This document shows positions 55,070-64,000 of a stretch of 64,000 bases of DNA, piece by piece (positions within the stretch are counted from its first letter, which is position 1; each line of letters starts with the position of its first letter). The notes under the pieces were generated by a model. It worked only from the letters and a program-made list of their open reading frames with translations. It did no database searches and was not told where the DNA came from. The position numbers were made by a program, and so were the translations under genes. The stretch covers positions 4,825,501 to 4,889,500 of the forward strand of contig CM034102.1 of assembly GCA_019914945.1 (NCBI GenBank), given 5' to 3'. This DNA is from Typha latifolia (lineage: Eukaryota; Streptophyta; Magnoliopsida; Poales; Typhaceae).

Positions 55070-57208
55070 CCGTTTGAATATCAAAAATTCTTATTTCATA
55101 ATGCAACATTTTATTTCAAAATAATATCTAAACATTCTTACTAATCGTATTCCATAATATAAATACTATTTATTAAAATAATATTTTATATCATGCACTA
55201 ATTAATTACTAATTTATTATTAATTTAACTATAACCTTTCTTAAATAGTTTATTATAATTTATCACTTATCTTTTATATTTTTCAAACATCTTATCATAG
55301 CTCTTCCTCTCTCCTCTCTTATCATATTTTTTATTTTATATTAAATAAATAAATTTTAATTTAAACAGCGTAAATATCAATAATTTAATATTTTATTATA
55401 GTAAGCACATTTTAAAATATATTATTATCAAATATTATTTTAATTTTATATACTTAAATATAAATATTATAAAATTCTTAATAATATACTATTTAATTGA
55501 TATAATAATTTTTATAAATTATCTTATTATTAAATAATTTTTATATATACTAATAACATAAAAAATATAATATTAATAAACTAATATTTTATCAAATTAA
55601 ATATGACCTCGTAGATAAATAAAATATTTACTTTTAAACTATGTATTAACCTAATTAATTTTTTTCTGTAAAATAATAAAATAAAAAATTTGAGAAGAAT
55701 TAATATATTAATAATAATTATTATTATTATTATTTAAGCTAAAATAAAACATACGAAAATGTATATATTTTAATATTATTAATAATCTCATTTCGCAAAG
55801 ATTATTAAAAACATAGATATTTGTAATAATTATGAAGATATGAAATAGTTATGTAATTAAAAGTATTGCATTATAAATAATTTTTCCTGGGTATTCTGTT
55901 TAGAAACCTAAAATGATTTTCGATTTTGACCACCTATTTTTTGTTTAACCATATAGAATTAATTAAGTCAGTTATATAACTGGTGCTCTTTCAACAAATG
56001 TATAAATTTCATATTTATTTCTTATAGATTTTGTAAATAACAAAAATATTTCAGCGAGTTACGATAAAATGAAACAAAAAATGGGTGAAGCTACAAAATT
56101 AAACTTTCCTTGAGTTTCCATATAAAAACTATCGATTGGACCTCACTTGAATGGTTGAATGTGGACTGTGGAGGGAGGGAGGGAGGACTTTTTTTTTATC
56201 TTTTCCTTCTGCACACACTAGTGGATCTGGAGAAGAGTAAAACTCGAACACAAAAGCTGATCTCCTCGAGACCTAATCAATGGGACTCCATCACAAGCTT
56301 AAACTACAATGGCAGCTCCATTTTTTATTTCTGGATACTTCGCGCCATCCATGTTGAAGGAGAGTAGCGTATGCGTGTAATAAAATTAAATTACTTTTCG
56401 ACTACGTCACTCCACCTTAATAATCTAACTCTACCCGTAAATACTTCATCTTTCTTTCGTAAATATTCTCTTCTATCACTGACTTCTAGGTATCCTTAGC
56501 TTTCGCAATCTAAAATTACTAGTAGCGAAAGGAACTCCACTCCAACCAAACGCCCGAGAGAGCTGAGAGGGGAAGGTCCAGTCACACATCCTCATCTGAC
56601 AGCCACCTGATCTCGATTGGACAGCACCGGTGATAAATTCTCCACAATGCTGCGGGGCCCATTCCATCTCTATCTTTGCACTTCTCCTGCGTTGTGCGCC
56701 AACTTGGAAAGCTTTGTTAACTAATAATTATACTCCTATTGGTATTCTCTACTGTAGCATCCCTTAATACAAATCGTACACTAGTAGCCGTTTCTTAAGC
56801 AAGCAGCAACTACATTTATACGGTTCAGGTTGATTGAAAAGAAACATCGAGCAAAAGCTTACTACCCAGATTACAAACAGAGGAGAGTTAACTAAGGACG
56901 GCAGCCCGAGAGGGGGGGAAAAAAAAAAAGGAACCAGATTGCCTTTTACCGTACAAAGCATAAGCTTTTTGCCAGTGAGGCAAAGTGCCGTACAGTAGTG
57001 AGGAAAGGCGCATAAGGTTCTAACTATTCCCCCGGCCCGCAAAAAGTCCTAAAAAGAAAGAGACTTCAAATTTAAAGCGGAAATTACCTCTTCATCCTTA
57101 TTTATTTTGAGAGGTAAATTCTAAGATAAACCAAAAAGGAAAAAAGCGTTGAAAAATTAACCCGTGATCGGACGGGCGAGAGAGAGCTAGCTTGGCTTGT
57201 GATGGTGA
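55070..57208. other. AT-rich spacer between CNGC 5' end and DELLA
   Basis: 55070-55900 is extremely AT-rich with many ATT / TAA runs. The right part includes the DELLA 3' UTR. No gene, RNA or element boundary was recognised. Confidence 0.6.
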
Positions 57209-58882
57209 TCAGACGGCAGCAATGCGCCAGGCGGAGGTGGCGATGAGTTGTTTAGTGTGCCACCCAAGTGTCAGGGACCCGTCGTTCTCCTCTACCCGGT
57301 AACCGTCACCGCCGGCGAAGAGGGCGAGGAGCATACTCGCCTGCTTGAACGCGTTGGAACCCAGATGAACCGGCTCGAACCGGGCCCGGTTCATCCGAAC
57401 CCGCCACCGGTCCAGCGTCTCGTGCCGCTCGGTCCTGTCCGCCCCCTCGCAGCCCACCACGTTGCAGATCTCCCTCCCCAAATACGACTCCGCCATGACC
57501 AGGTCCGGTCCAGTCCCTTCGACAGAATCGAACATGGTGGAGTAGTAGTGGAGCGCCTCGGTGAACCGGTCCAGGAACGAGCCGGAGTTATGGTTCGCTT
57601 CTTGCTCGACCACAGTCACGATCTTGGGCCGGATGGACCGGATCGTCTCTAGAACCTTTTCGATCGCCCCAGGCCGGGCGAGGAGGCGGTGGAGCTCGAA
57701 GACGGCGTTGACGGCGACGACCTCGGGTTCGCCACCAGCATCGGCAGCGGGTTCGAACATGTGCGGCTCGAGGTCCGCCAGGCTAGCGGCGACGAGTCCG
57801 CGGTAGTGGAAATCGACATGGATGGACTCCGCGAGCCGGGCGAGCTTGAAGCCAACTTCCTGTAAGGAATCGGAGTTGTCAGCCCGCGGCGGAGCGACGC
57901 CGGTGAGGCGGAAGGACGGCGGTCCACCAGGGCGGAGGGCGAGGGCTTGGAGGAGTGCCGGCCACTGTAACCCCTGCCGCATGCCGAAGTCGATGACGTG
58001 GACGCGGCGGTGGCCGGCGAAGGCTTCGAGGATGGCTTGGTTGGCGGTGAAGTGGGCGAATTTGAGGTATGGACAGCTCTCGTAGAACTGGAGGTCGATT
58101 AGATCCGAGAAGGCGGAGGAATACTCTTGGTGGGGTTGGAGGACGTAGATGCGGCGAGCAAGGGCTTCGGCGAAGTAAGCGGCGACTTTGCTCATGGCAC
58201 CGACTTGAGAGGCCGCCAAAACCGAGATCTGCTTGACGAGGGCGGCCGCCAAGTGGAGGTTCTTGCTCTGCACCGCCTCCGCGCACGCCATTAGCGCGTG
58301 AACGAGTCGGATTCCGGCCTCCTGGGAGTCCACAACGACCACCGGGACGGGAGATCCGGATCCGCCTAGTGGCGACGAGGAGGACGAGGAAGAGGAGGAC
58401 GTTCCCATCCGCATCCGCTTCCGGTCCCTGCTGGTCTCCGAAGACGGATCGGATCCGATCAAAGTTGTGATAGTGGAGGATTCGGCGACGGTGGAGATGA
58501 TAGAGTTAGAGTTGGGGTTAGGGTTAGGGTTAGGGTTAGAGGGGAAGGGCGGAGGAGGGGAGTTGAGCTCGGCGAGCATGGATTCGAGCCAGGAGTTGAG
58601 GTCGGAGGGGTTGTAGTGGACTGTATCGGAGGAAAGGTGGGAGACGAAGGCGTCGTCGGGGACGGCCATCGCCATCTCTAACTGCTCCAGCTTCTGCGCC
58701 ACGTCAGCCATGTCCGATGACCTGACCTTGTAGCCCAAGGCGGCTAATAGCTCGTCTTCTTCCCCAAGCATCGCCGTCTTTCCCTTCCCCATCTCCGGCA
58801 CAGCCGAAGTTGGATAACTTCCCTGGCCACCACCGCCACCGCCGCCGCTTCCGCAGCCGATATCCCGGTACTCCCGTTTCAT
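57209..58882 (-). CDS. SLR1: DELLA protein (GRAS), SLR1/GAI type
   Basis: This is a nuclear repressor of gibberellin signalling, degraded after GA-bound GID1 grips its N-terminus. The gene is intronless, 557 aa, somewhat shorter than rice SLR1 (about 625). The start MKREYRDIG matches the monocot family. The N-terminal regulatory domain is complete: [19 protein letters not shown] (43-61), VHYNP (88-92) and [11 protein letters not shown] (93-103). A Pro/Asn/Ser linker (108-180) includes [12 protein letters not shown] and a nine-Ser run. The GRAS domain follows: leucine heptad repeat 1 (about 187-285), VHVID motif (294-298), second heptad region, PFYRE region near [17 protein letters not shown] (424-440), and SAW ending [13 protein letters not shown] (541-553). 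Intact DELLA and VHYNP motifs predict normal GA responsiveness. The SLR1 symbol reflects family, not proven orthology. Confidence 0.97.
   Translation of the reverse strand: MKREYRDIGCGSGGGGGGGQGSYPTSAVPEMGKGKTAMLGEEDELLAALGYKVRSSDMADVAQKLEQLEMAMAVPDDAFVSHLSSDTVHYNPSDLNSWLESMLAELNSPPPPFPSNPNPNPNPNSNSIISTVAESSTITTLIGSDPSSETSRDRKRMRMGTSSSSSSSSSPLGGSGSPVPVVVVDSQEAGIRLVHALMACAEAVQSKNLHLAAALVKQISVLAASQVGAMSKVAAYFAEALARRIYVLQPHQEYSSAFSDLIDLQFYESCPYLKFAHFTANQAILEAFAGHRRVHVIDFGMRQGLQWPALLQALALRPGGPPSFRLTGVAPPRADNSDSLQEVGFKLARLAESIHVDFHYRGLVAASLADLEPHMFEPAADAGGEPEVVAVNAVFELHRLLARPGAIEKVLETIRSIRPKIVTVVEQEANHNSGSFLDRFTEALHYYSTMFDSVEGTGPDLVMAESYLGREICNVVGCEGADRTERHETLDRWRVRMNRARFEPVHLGSNAFKQASMLLALFAGGDGYRVEENDGSLTLGWHTKQLIATSAWRIAAV
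58515..58538. repeat. Telomere-like TTAGGG run in DELLA coding sequence
   Basis: About four GGGTTA hexamers lie on the plus strand. On the coding strand they read as alternating CCT and AAC codons for a Pro-Asn run in the linker (about residues 117-125). Confidence 0.8.
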
Positions 58883-60046
58883 TTCTTTCAGAAAGCAATC
58901 ACTATACTCACTAAAACTATGCTATGCTCTCTATCTTTGGGATAAGGGATGAAGGAATAAGTGGAGGTAAGGGTTGAGAGGAATAAGTTGGGTATCAGTT
59001 AAGCTGTGAGAGGGAGAGATGCTTTCTCTCTATTTCTCCTGATTCTTGCGCCGTCGTCTAATTTCACTACAAAGTCCACCGTCCAGTATAAATTCATAAT
59101 CCAATCCTAATTCCCAATTAAACCTCCTGATTACCTCACACTAAAAAACCGAAAAGTACACATTCAACGGTCCGCCCGAACCGAATGACAGTATCTAAGG
59201 GCTAAAACTCTTATTATTGGAACGCAATTAAGCAATTAAGCAATTAGTAGGATACCTGGGCTTTAAAATAAACGCGTACTAACCGGTGCTATTCTCAAAG
59301 TCCAGATTCGGTAATCCTTATCTCCAACTCACGTTCTGCTGCCACGTACCCCAGACCACCGTATGGATGGTAAGAGAAAGGGGGAGAGAGAGCGCGGGTA
59401 GTGTACGGTGGGCTGGAGCGTGGGACCCAATCCTACATCACGCACAACGGACGGGGCCCATCTGTCACTGTCACTTCTGAATCAGCTCCGCTGTTGCAGA
59501 ACTGGGACGTCTCGGGCCCCGTAACGGTGTCAATTCATCGAGCCCGTCTCCGTTACGGTAAGACGGCTAAGATGCTGACGGCATCCGTAACGGACTCGGG
59601 AAATCCCCATCCGGACCCAGCATCATCCGTCTCGCACCTTCTCATGTTCCTTTCCCGTCCCTCCATTCAAGAATCGGGGGGGTCCTCTCGCCACATGATC
59701 TCTTCACAATTTTCTTTTCTCCTTTTCTATGTCGTTTCCTTCTCACATTATGTTCTTCTTCTTCTTTTCTAGATTTTCTTTTATTTCGTCGTGCAAATTT
59801 TGATGATCATCCGATCCAGTTGGTTATTATTAGGTTGGATCAAGCAAGATCAAACTAACCCCTTTTTATTAATTATGACAGTAATGCAAGGGAATGAGGA
59901 TAATAATATGAGGACAGGTGATGACATGGATGTGGCTGTGGACTGGCATATGATTTATATTTGCTGATGCTAAAGATATAGTAATTAAATGATTTAGTAA
60001 GTTTGTGTAACCATCTTATGAAGCGGTCGAAACTTGTGATGCTGAC

Positions 60047-60077
<31 letters not shown>

Positions 60078-60078
60078 T
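60047..60078. repeat. TA microsatellite
   Basis: A near-perfect (TA)n tract of about 30 bp, interrupted once by a G, in the spacer. Confidence 0.8.
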
Positions 60079-60818
60079 AATACAAAGAGATCATTAACAA
60101 TTTTATTTAGATTTGTCTCGCCATCTAATGAAGCAAGTGCAAACCCAACAACTGGTATAATGTTTGTATATTGCAACTGGGTGACTTATTTAATTTTATC
60201 TCAGAGGGAATTATGGGTTGGTGACTTGATGTGATCCAGATGGGGTGTGAATTTGCAAATGTGTACCTGGGGACCATCAGCTTTCTCCTACCATTAATAT
60301 CCGAGCACTTGGCGTCCTATATCTTTTTAGACACAAGGCAATACGAGGTTAGAGTAGTCAAATTGTACACGGGTTTTATGCCAGCATGGTGATGAATTTA
60401 TTACCACAATTCCTACACGGGGTGGCATCTATCTGTAGATGGAGACTGGAACCAAAATTATTGGTTAACTTACCTGGAGTAAAGAGAGTGGAATTTTATA
60501 TCACCGGTCGGGATGCAGCACTTCCATTATCCATTATGCAAAGTGCATGGTAAAGGATTGATAATTGTGAGCTAACCATCATGGGAAGAAAAATAAAAAG
60601 AAGTATTATCTAGTTTGACTTTCTCAAGCAATTATTGGGACCCAAACATATTCCATGTACTCACCCATGTTGAACTTTGTCTTTTCCTTTAATGCACTAG
60701 AGGAGTAAACGAGATAAAAGTCTACAAAGCCGAGGATTAAGATGTAAGTCGACCCTGTCTGTGTGGCCGCTCTATCGATTACGCGTTTTTTCACAGCTTC
60801 GCTGATATGATGATTGAT

Positions 60819-60898
60819 TGGGCCTTGGGGGCCATTTCTGGGCTTAGTGTGGTTGACTTACATCTGATTGGGCTCAGAAGTCTAACTGACGTGGCCCA
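60819..60898 (+). promoter_or_regulatory. Cluster of four site II (TGGGCY) motifs
   Basis: TGGGCC at 60819-60824, TGGGCT at 60839-60844 and 60869-60874, and the inverse GGCCCA at 60893-60898 lie within 80 bp, about 440 bp before the TMEM185-like ATG. Such clusters are bound by TCP factors in plant housekeeping promoters. The target here is inferred. Confidence 0.5.
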
Positions 60899-61338
60899 AA
60901 TTAAAGAGAGGAGAATGTAATTTCTCCTGTCTTAACTTCCCTAATCTTGTCCATATCACCTTCTTGTTCGGTATTACGGATAAGACGGCGGATAAAATAT
61001 CTACCTTGGGACCCACGGCAGCCCCTAACGCTCCTCGAAGGGACTCACCGTCTCTTCCAACGCGCTCCTCGGGAGGGGCCCACCGTGTTAACCCTCAATC
61101 TCTCCTCCCTTGGCGTGCAACCCAAGCTCTCGTCAATAAAAAGGCCGAACCGGAATTCTCTGAAAAAAATAAAAAATAGAGAAAAGGAGAGCAAAAGAAT
61201 CAGAAAAAGAAAGTCTCTCGTCGCTGCCGTCCGCGCACCAAGTCTAGTCCAAGAACCGGAAGAGGGTTTTCTCAAAGGCCGGCTTGTTGGCTTATTCCGA
61301 TCCTTATCCGTTAACCAGGAGGAGGAAACCGAGGCGGG

Positions 61339-63177
61339 ATGCAGAGGCGGAGGGCGATGACGTGGGCGCGGGCGTGGAAATCGGCCCAGGCGGTGGCGGC
61401 GCACGGGTCTCTCTTCTGCTTCACGCTTTTCATGGCGTTGAAGATCGACGGCCGCGCGGCGTTTTCGTGGTGGTCAGTTCCATTTCCGTCCTATCTCTTT
61501 GTCGTTCACGAGCACAATTTGACAGTAGCAATTGCTAATTTCATTCAATTTTGGAGTCGGGGAACAATAATTGGTTGAAGAGCAGAAATCGTGATAGATT
61601 TTGAGGAAATCTTGAATACCTTAGTAAATGTAGGTTTTTGTGACGGATTTGTGGTCAACTCTTGAGTAGACTTTCTTGCACGGTGACCAGACCGTAATGT
61701 GCATTCTTTATAGTAACTGGTGCTTGCGGATAGAGTCAATAATCTTTAGTGTTGAGACATTTCAGCAATTGAATTGAGTTTAGATGAGCATCTTCATTCA
61801 TTTATTGATCTGCAGTATTTTTTTTCATAAATTTTGCATAATCGTTCGGAGAAAAGATTTAGTTGGGATTGGGTACTACATATATTTACAAATCTGAAAA
61901 TGGGTACCTTTCCTAAAAATGATGCTTTCATGGATGTGGAACCAATTGTCGTTCAAGGCAAGAGATGGCTGATCAATCATTGAATCTGAGCTCTTGGACC
62001 TTATGAAGCTTTTATATTTTTCTTTATTATTGGTGTTGCATAATGTATAGCTACCATGATGGATTCAAGCACCTATGCCAGCGACAAGACCTTTGCGAGG
62101 ATAGTTATAAAACTATCGAATATGATTCATTTGTTACGACTAATAACAATTAGTATATCCCATTGTGGGCTACTTTTAATGTTAAAAACTTGGTCAGCAT
62201 TGCAATACAAATATAATTATTTTTTGGCTTAAAGTAGTTGGTTGATAGCAATCCTCTCTTCCTTCTTCCCTTCATATATATATATATGTATATATATTTG
62301 AAATTTTATGCTATGTTTACATTTCTGTAAGTTTCCTCTGAATTTTTATATATAAAAAGAGAAAAGAAATCGAAATTGCCTAAGCCAAAGCTGAAATTGC
62401 TCAAACAGGCTGGACAGGGACTTTTCCTTATCAAGACTGAAGTTGAAACTAATACCTTTGAAGTTAGTTTGTAAAGTAACTTGATGATCTTTAAATCTTT
62501 TTTGGTGCCTCTCCAACATAAGTATACATAAGGTAATACCAACTTTATGTCAATGTGAATTCTTTTTCCAACCATGCAGGATGGTATTTGTTCCTCTTTG
62601 GCTATTTCATGCTGTTGCTGCACGAGGAAGATTCTCCTTACCAGCTCCATCATTACCTCATGGTCGTCATGTATGACATGATGTTTCTTTTCTAGATGCA
62701 CTACATATGTTGTTTATTCTTCCTGTTTGCCGCCATCCTCCATCATAGTGCTTTGATGTTTCATATTTTTTTTTACATGCAGTGGTCACCTTGTCATGCT
62801 ATTGTTGCAGTACCATTGTTAATTGCATTTGAGCTTCTTCTCTGTATATACCTTCAAAGCATTAACGGTAAGTCGTAAGGATGCATAACAATTGACAAGT
62901 ACAGTTACTTTTGTTTTCTTCATTACAAGTTGTTCACTGTAATTCTTTAATGGTCATCTATTCTCTAACATATTAAGTTTCTTTATTTTTTTCCCCCTAA
63001 AACAACAACAGCCATTGACATATGCCCTACATGTTAGTGCTAAACTAGATTTTCTCTTCACCCCTTATTTTCATTAAAGTGTTTATATGCAGTGGGCAAT
63101 GACCCAACTTTTAACTTGAAGATTGTTTTCCTTCCGCTGCTGGCCTTGGAAGTAATTATTCTTGTTGACAATTTCAG
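61339..63177 (+). CDS. TMEM185 / Fragile-X-F-associated-like membrane protein (3' end outside window)
   Basis: This is the N-terminal part of a plant polytopic membrane protein of the TMEM185 (Fragile-X-F-associated) family, which in plants often ends in a RING finger. Its biochemical role is not established. Four exons are visible (61339-61472, 62580-62670, 62783-62867, 63093-63177), all in phase, coding for about 131 residues. The remaining exons lie beyond the right edge: after 63177 a good donor opens an intron that does not close before 64000. Recognisable blocks are AHGSLFCFTLFMALKIDG, FVPLWLFHAVAARGRFSLPA, SPCHAIVAVPLLIAFELLLC and FLPLLALEVIILVDNF, each a probable transmembrane helix and its flank. 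An in-frame ATG at 61357 (MTWARAWKS) matches the usual family start better than 61339 and may be the true one. Confidence 0.88.
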
Positions 63178-64000
63178 GTACTTTATCTAACTCAAGAAGA
63201 ATATTGGATGTTTATATATACTTATTATCTGCTATGGTTGTGTTCCTAGAAAAATCTTAATGTACTAGAATCATCATGTTATCATAGAGTCGTATTAGTA
63301 TGTATAAGTATAGTTCCAGCATCAACAAGTAGAACTGATGAATAAATGAACTAATTATCTACCTGTATCCTTGAACACCTCAATTGTTTTGTTTTCTACT
63401 CAAGGATATATGGCCACAAAGGTATATTTTACTGCTAGGTCCTCTTTTTTAGATTTAGACTGAGCCTTTGTGAGGGAGAAAACAAATTTATGTCTTATAA
63501 GATTAACTCATGCAAATACAAAAAGATTAACATGGAGTCATGCTAGAGAGTTGTAGATTAGTCTTTAGTATTGAATATGTGTCAAATTTTAGTTAGAATC
63601 ATGGATTGCCGTGCCCATATGTATCATGCCAGTGAATTATTAGCACAAATACAGGAAAAGTATCTCGATACTCCCTCACGGCTACCCATGCCAATGCATG
63701 CCACTAGGAATTGAGCATATCTTACTTTAAACAAATCTAATTTGATGTCCCCTTCATCCCTTTTCTTGTACCTCTCTTTGTATTATGGTGGTTGATCTAT
63801 ATAGATTATACTTTAAATTTTAGAAATCAAAAGAAATTTTGAATTTTCTAAAGTAATTTGCCCCAACATCAAGAAAAAAAAAGGAAAGAATGATGAGATT
63901 AGAATCTAATTGCATATGTTACACTAATACCTAATGTTGAAGAACTTTACGTTCACCCTTAAAATGTATTTTAAGGCCCTAGAAAGGTTTGACGATTATT
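63178..64000 (+). other. Intron of the TMEM185-like gene, cut by window edge
   Basis: AT-rich sequence after the 63177 donor. I looked for the next conserved exon (expected to begin with an Arg-Met-Cys type segment) and did not find it, so the intron extends past the window. Confidence 0.6.

Larger units (their letters stand above)
58883..61338. other. Divergent spacer, DELLA / TMEM185-like gene
   Basis: This 2.5-kb stretch holds the DELLA promoter and leader (GA-rich near 59000-59030), GC-richer sequence to about 59660, a TA microsatellite (60047-60078) and the promoter of the right-hand gene with four TGGGCY motifs. ORFs around 60950-61330 are probably in the 5' leader. Confidence 0.55.

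Noticed and set aside
54723..55109. 128-codon minus-strand ORF
   Set aside because: Low-complexity, no recognisable domain, and it coincides with the probable CNGC leader exon. I treat it as untranslated.
57879..58286. 135-codon Pro/Arg-rich ORF in the DELLA gene
   Set aside because: An alternative-frame shadow of the GC-rich GRAS coding region.
60947..61360. 137-codon plus-strand ORF rich in Arg and Lys
   Set aside because: It lies in the GC-rich leader of the TMEM185-like gene, overlaps its first coding exon in another frame and matches no family I know.

Overview
This window is nuclear DNA from a flowering plant, most likely a non-grass monocot. The genes have GT-AG introns, GC-rich first exons and AT-rich introns and spacers. 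The DELLA gene has an N-terminus very like the monocot SLR1 type, and organelle-targeted plant families are present. The species cannot be named from the sequence alone.

Layout, left to right: MBD4-like DNA glycosylase (minus, 1191-4736) and mitochondrial-type KDO transferase KDTA (plus, 5062-9410) diverge from a 325-bp shared promoter. A decayed spacer (9411-12256) holds Ty3/gypsy gag-protease relics, a degenerate copy of KDTA intron sequence and a foldback MITE. Six plus-strand genes follow: intronless spliceosomal DEAD-box helicase RH21/PRP28 (12257-14338), COX6B (17177-17801), chloroplast FKBP17-2 type immunophilin (18261-19269), a DUF1295/steroid 5-alpha-reductase-like membrane protein (20042-23616), a PhyH-type 2-oxoglutarate dioxygenase (24476-31586) and a secreted phospholipase A2 (33233-33997). 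ABCI10, a chloroplast ABC ATPase (36085-38583), converges on a group II cyclic nucleotide-gated channel (minus, 40603-47898, with probable leader exons out to about 54.9 kb). An intronless DELLA gene (minus, 57209-58882) and a TMEM185/Fragile-X-F-like membrane protein (plus, from 61339, running off the right edge) complete the set.

These are mostly single housekeeping genes, not a cluster for one pathway. The FKBP17-2 / DUF1295 neighbour pair appears to be old: as I recall, the same families are adjacent in Arabidopsis, with TMEM185-like genes on the same chromosome arm. The accessory content is transposon-derived: two members of one foldback MITE family, a short MITE of the CAGTGGC-GAGCC type, a roughly 650-bp long-TIR element, a 1-kb PIF/Harbinger-like element with TAA duplications, an insertion flanked by an 11-bp direct repeat, and two related LTR fragments in introns of different genes. 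I saw no convincing tRNA, rRNA, CRISPR or novel gene system. All exon boundaries were read by eye from splice signals, reading phase and family conservation.
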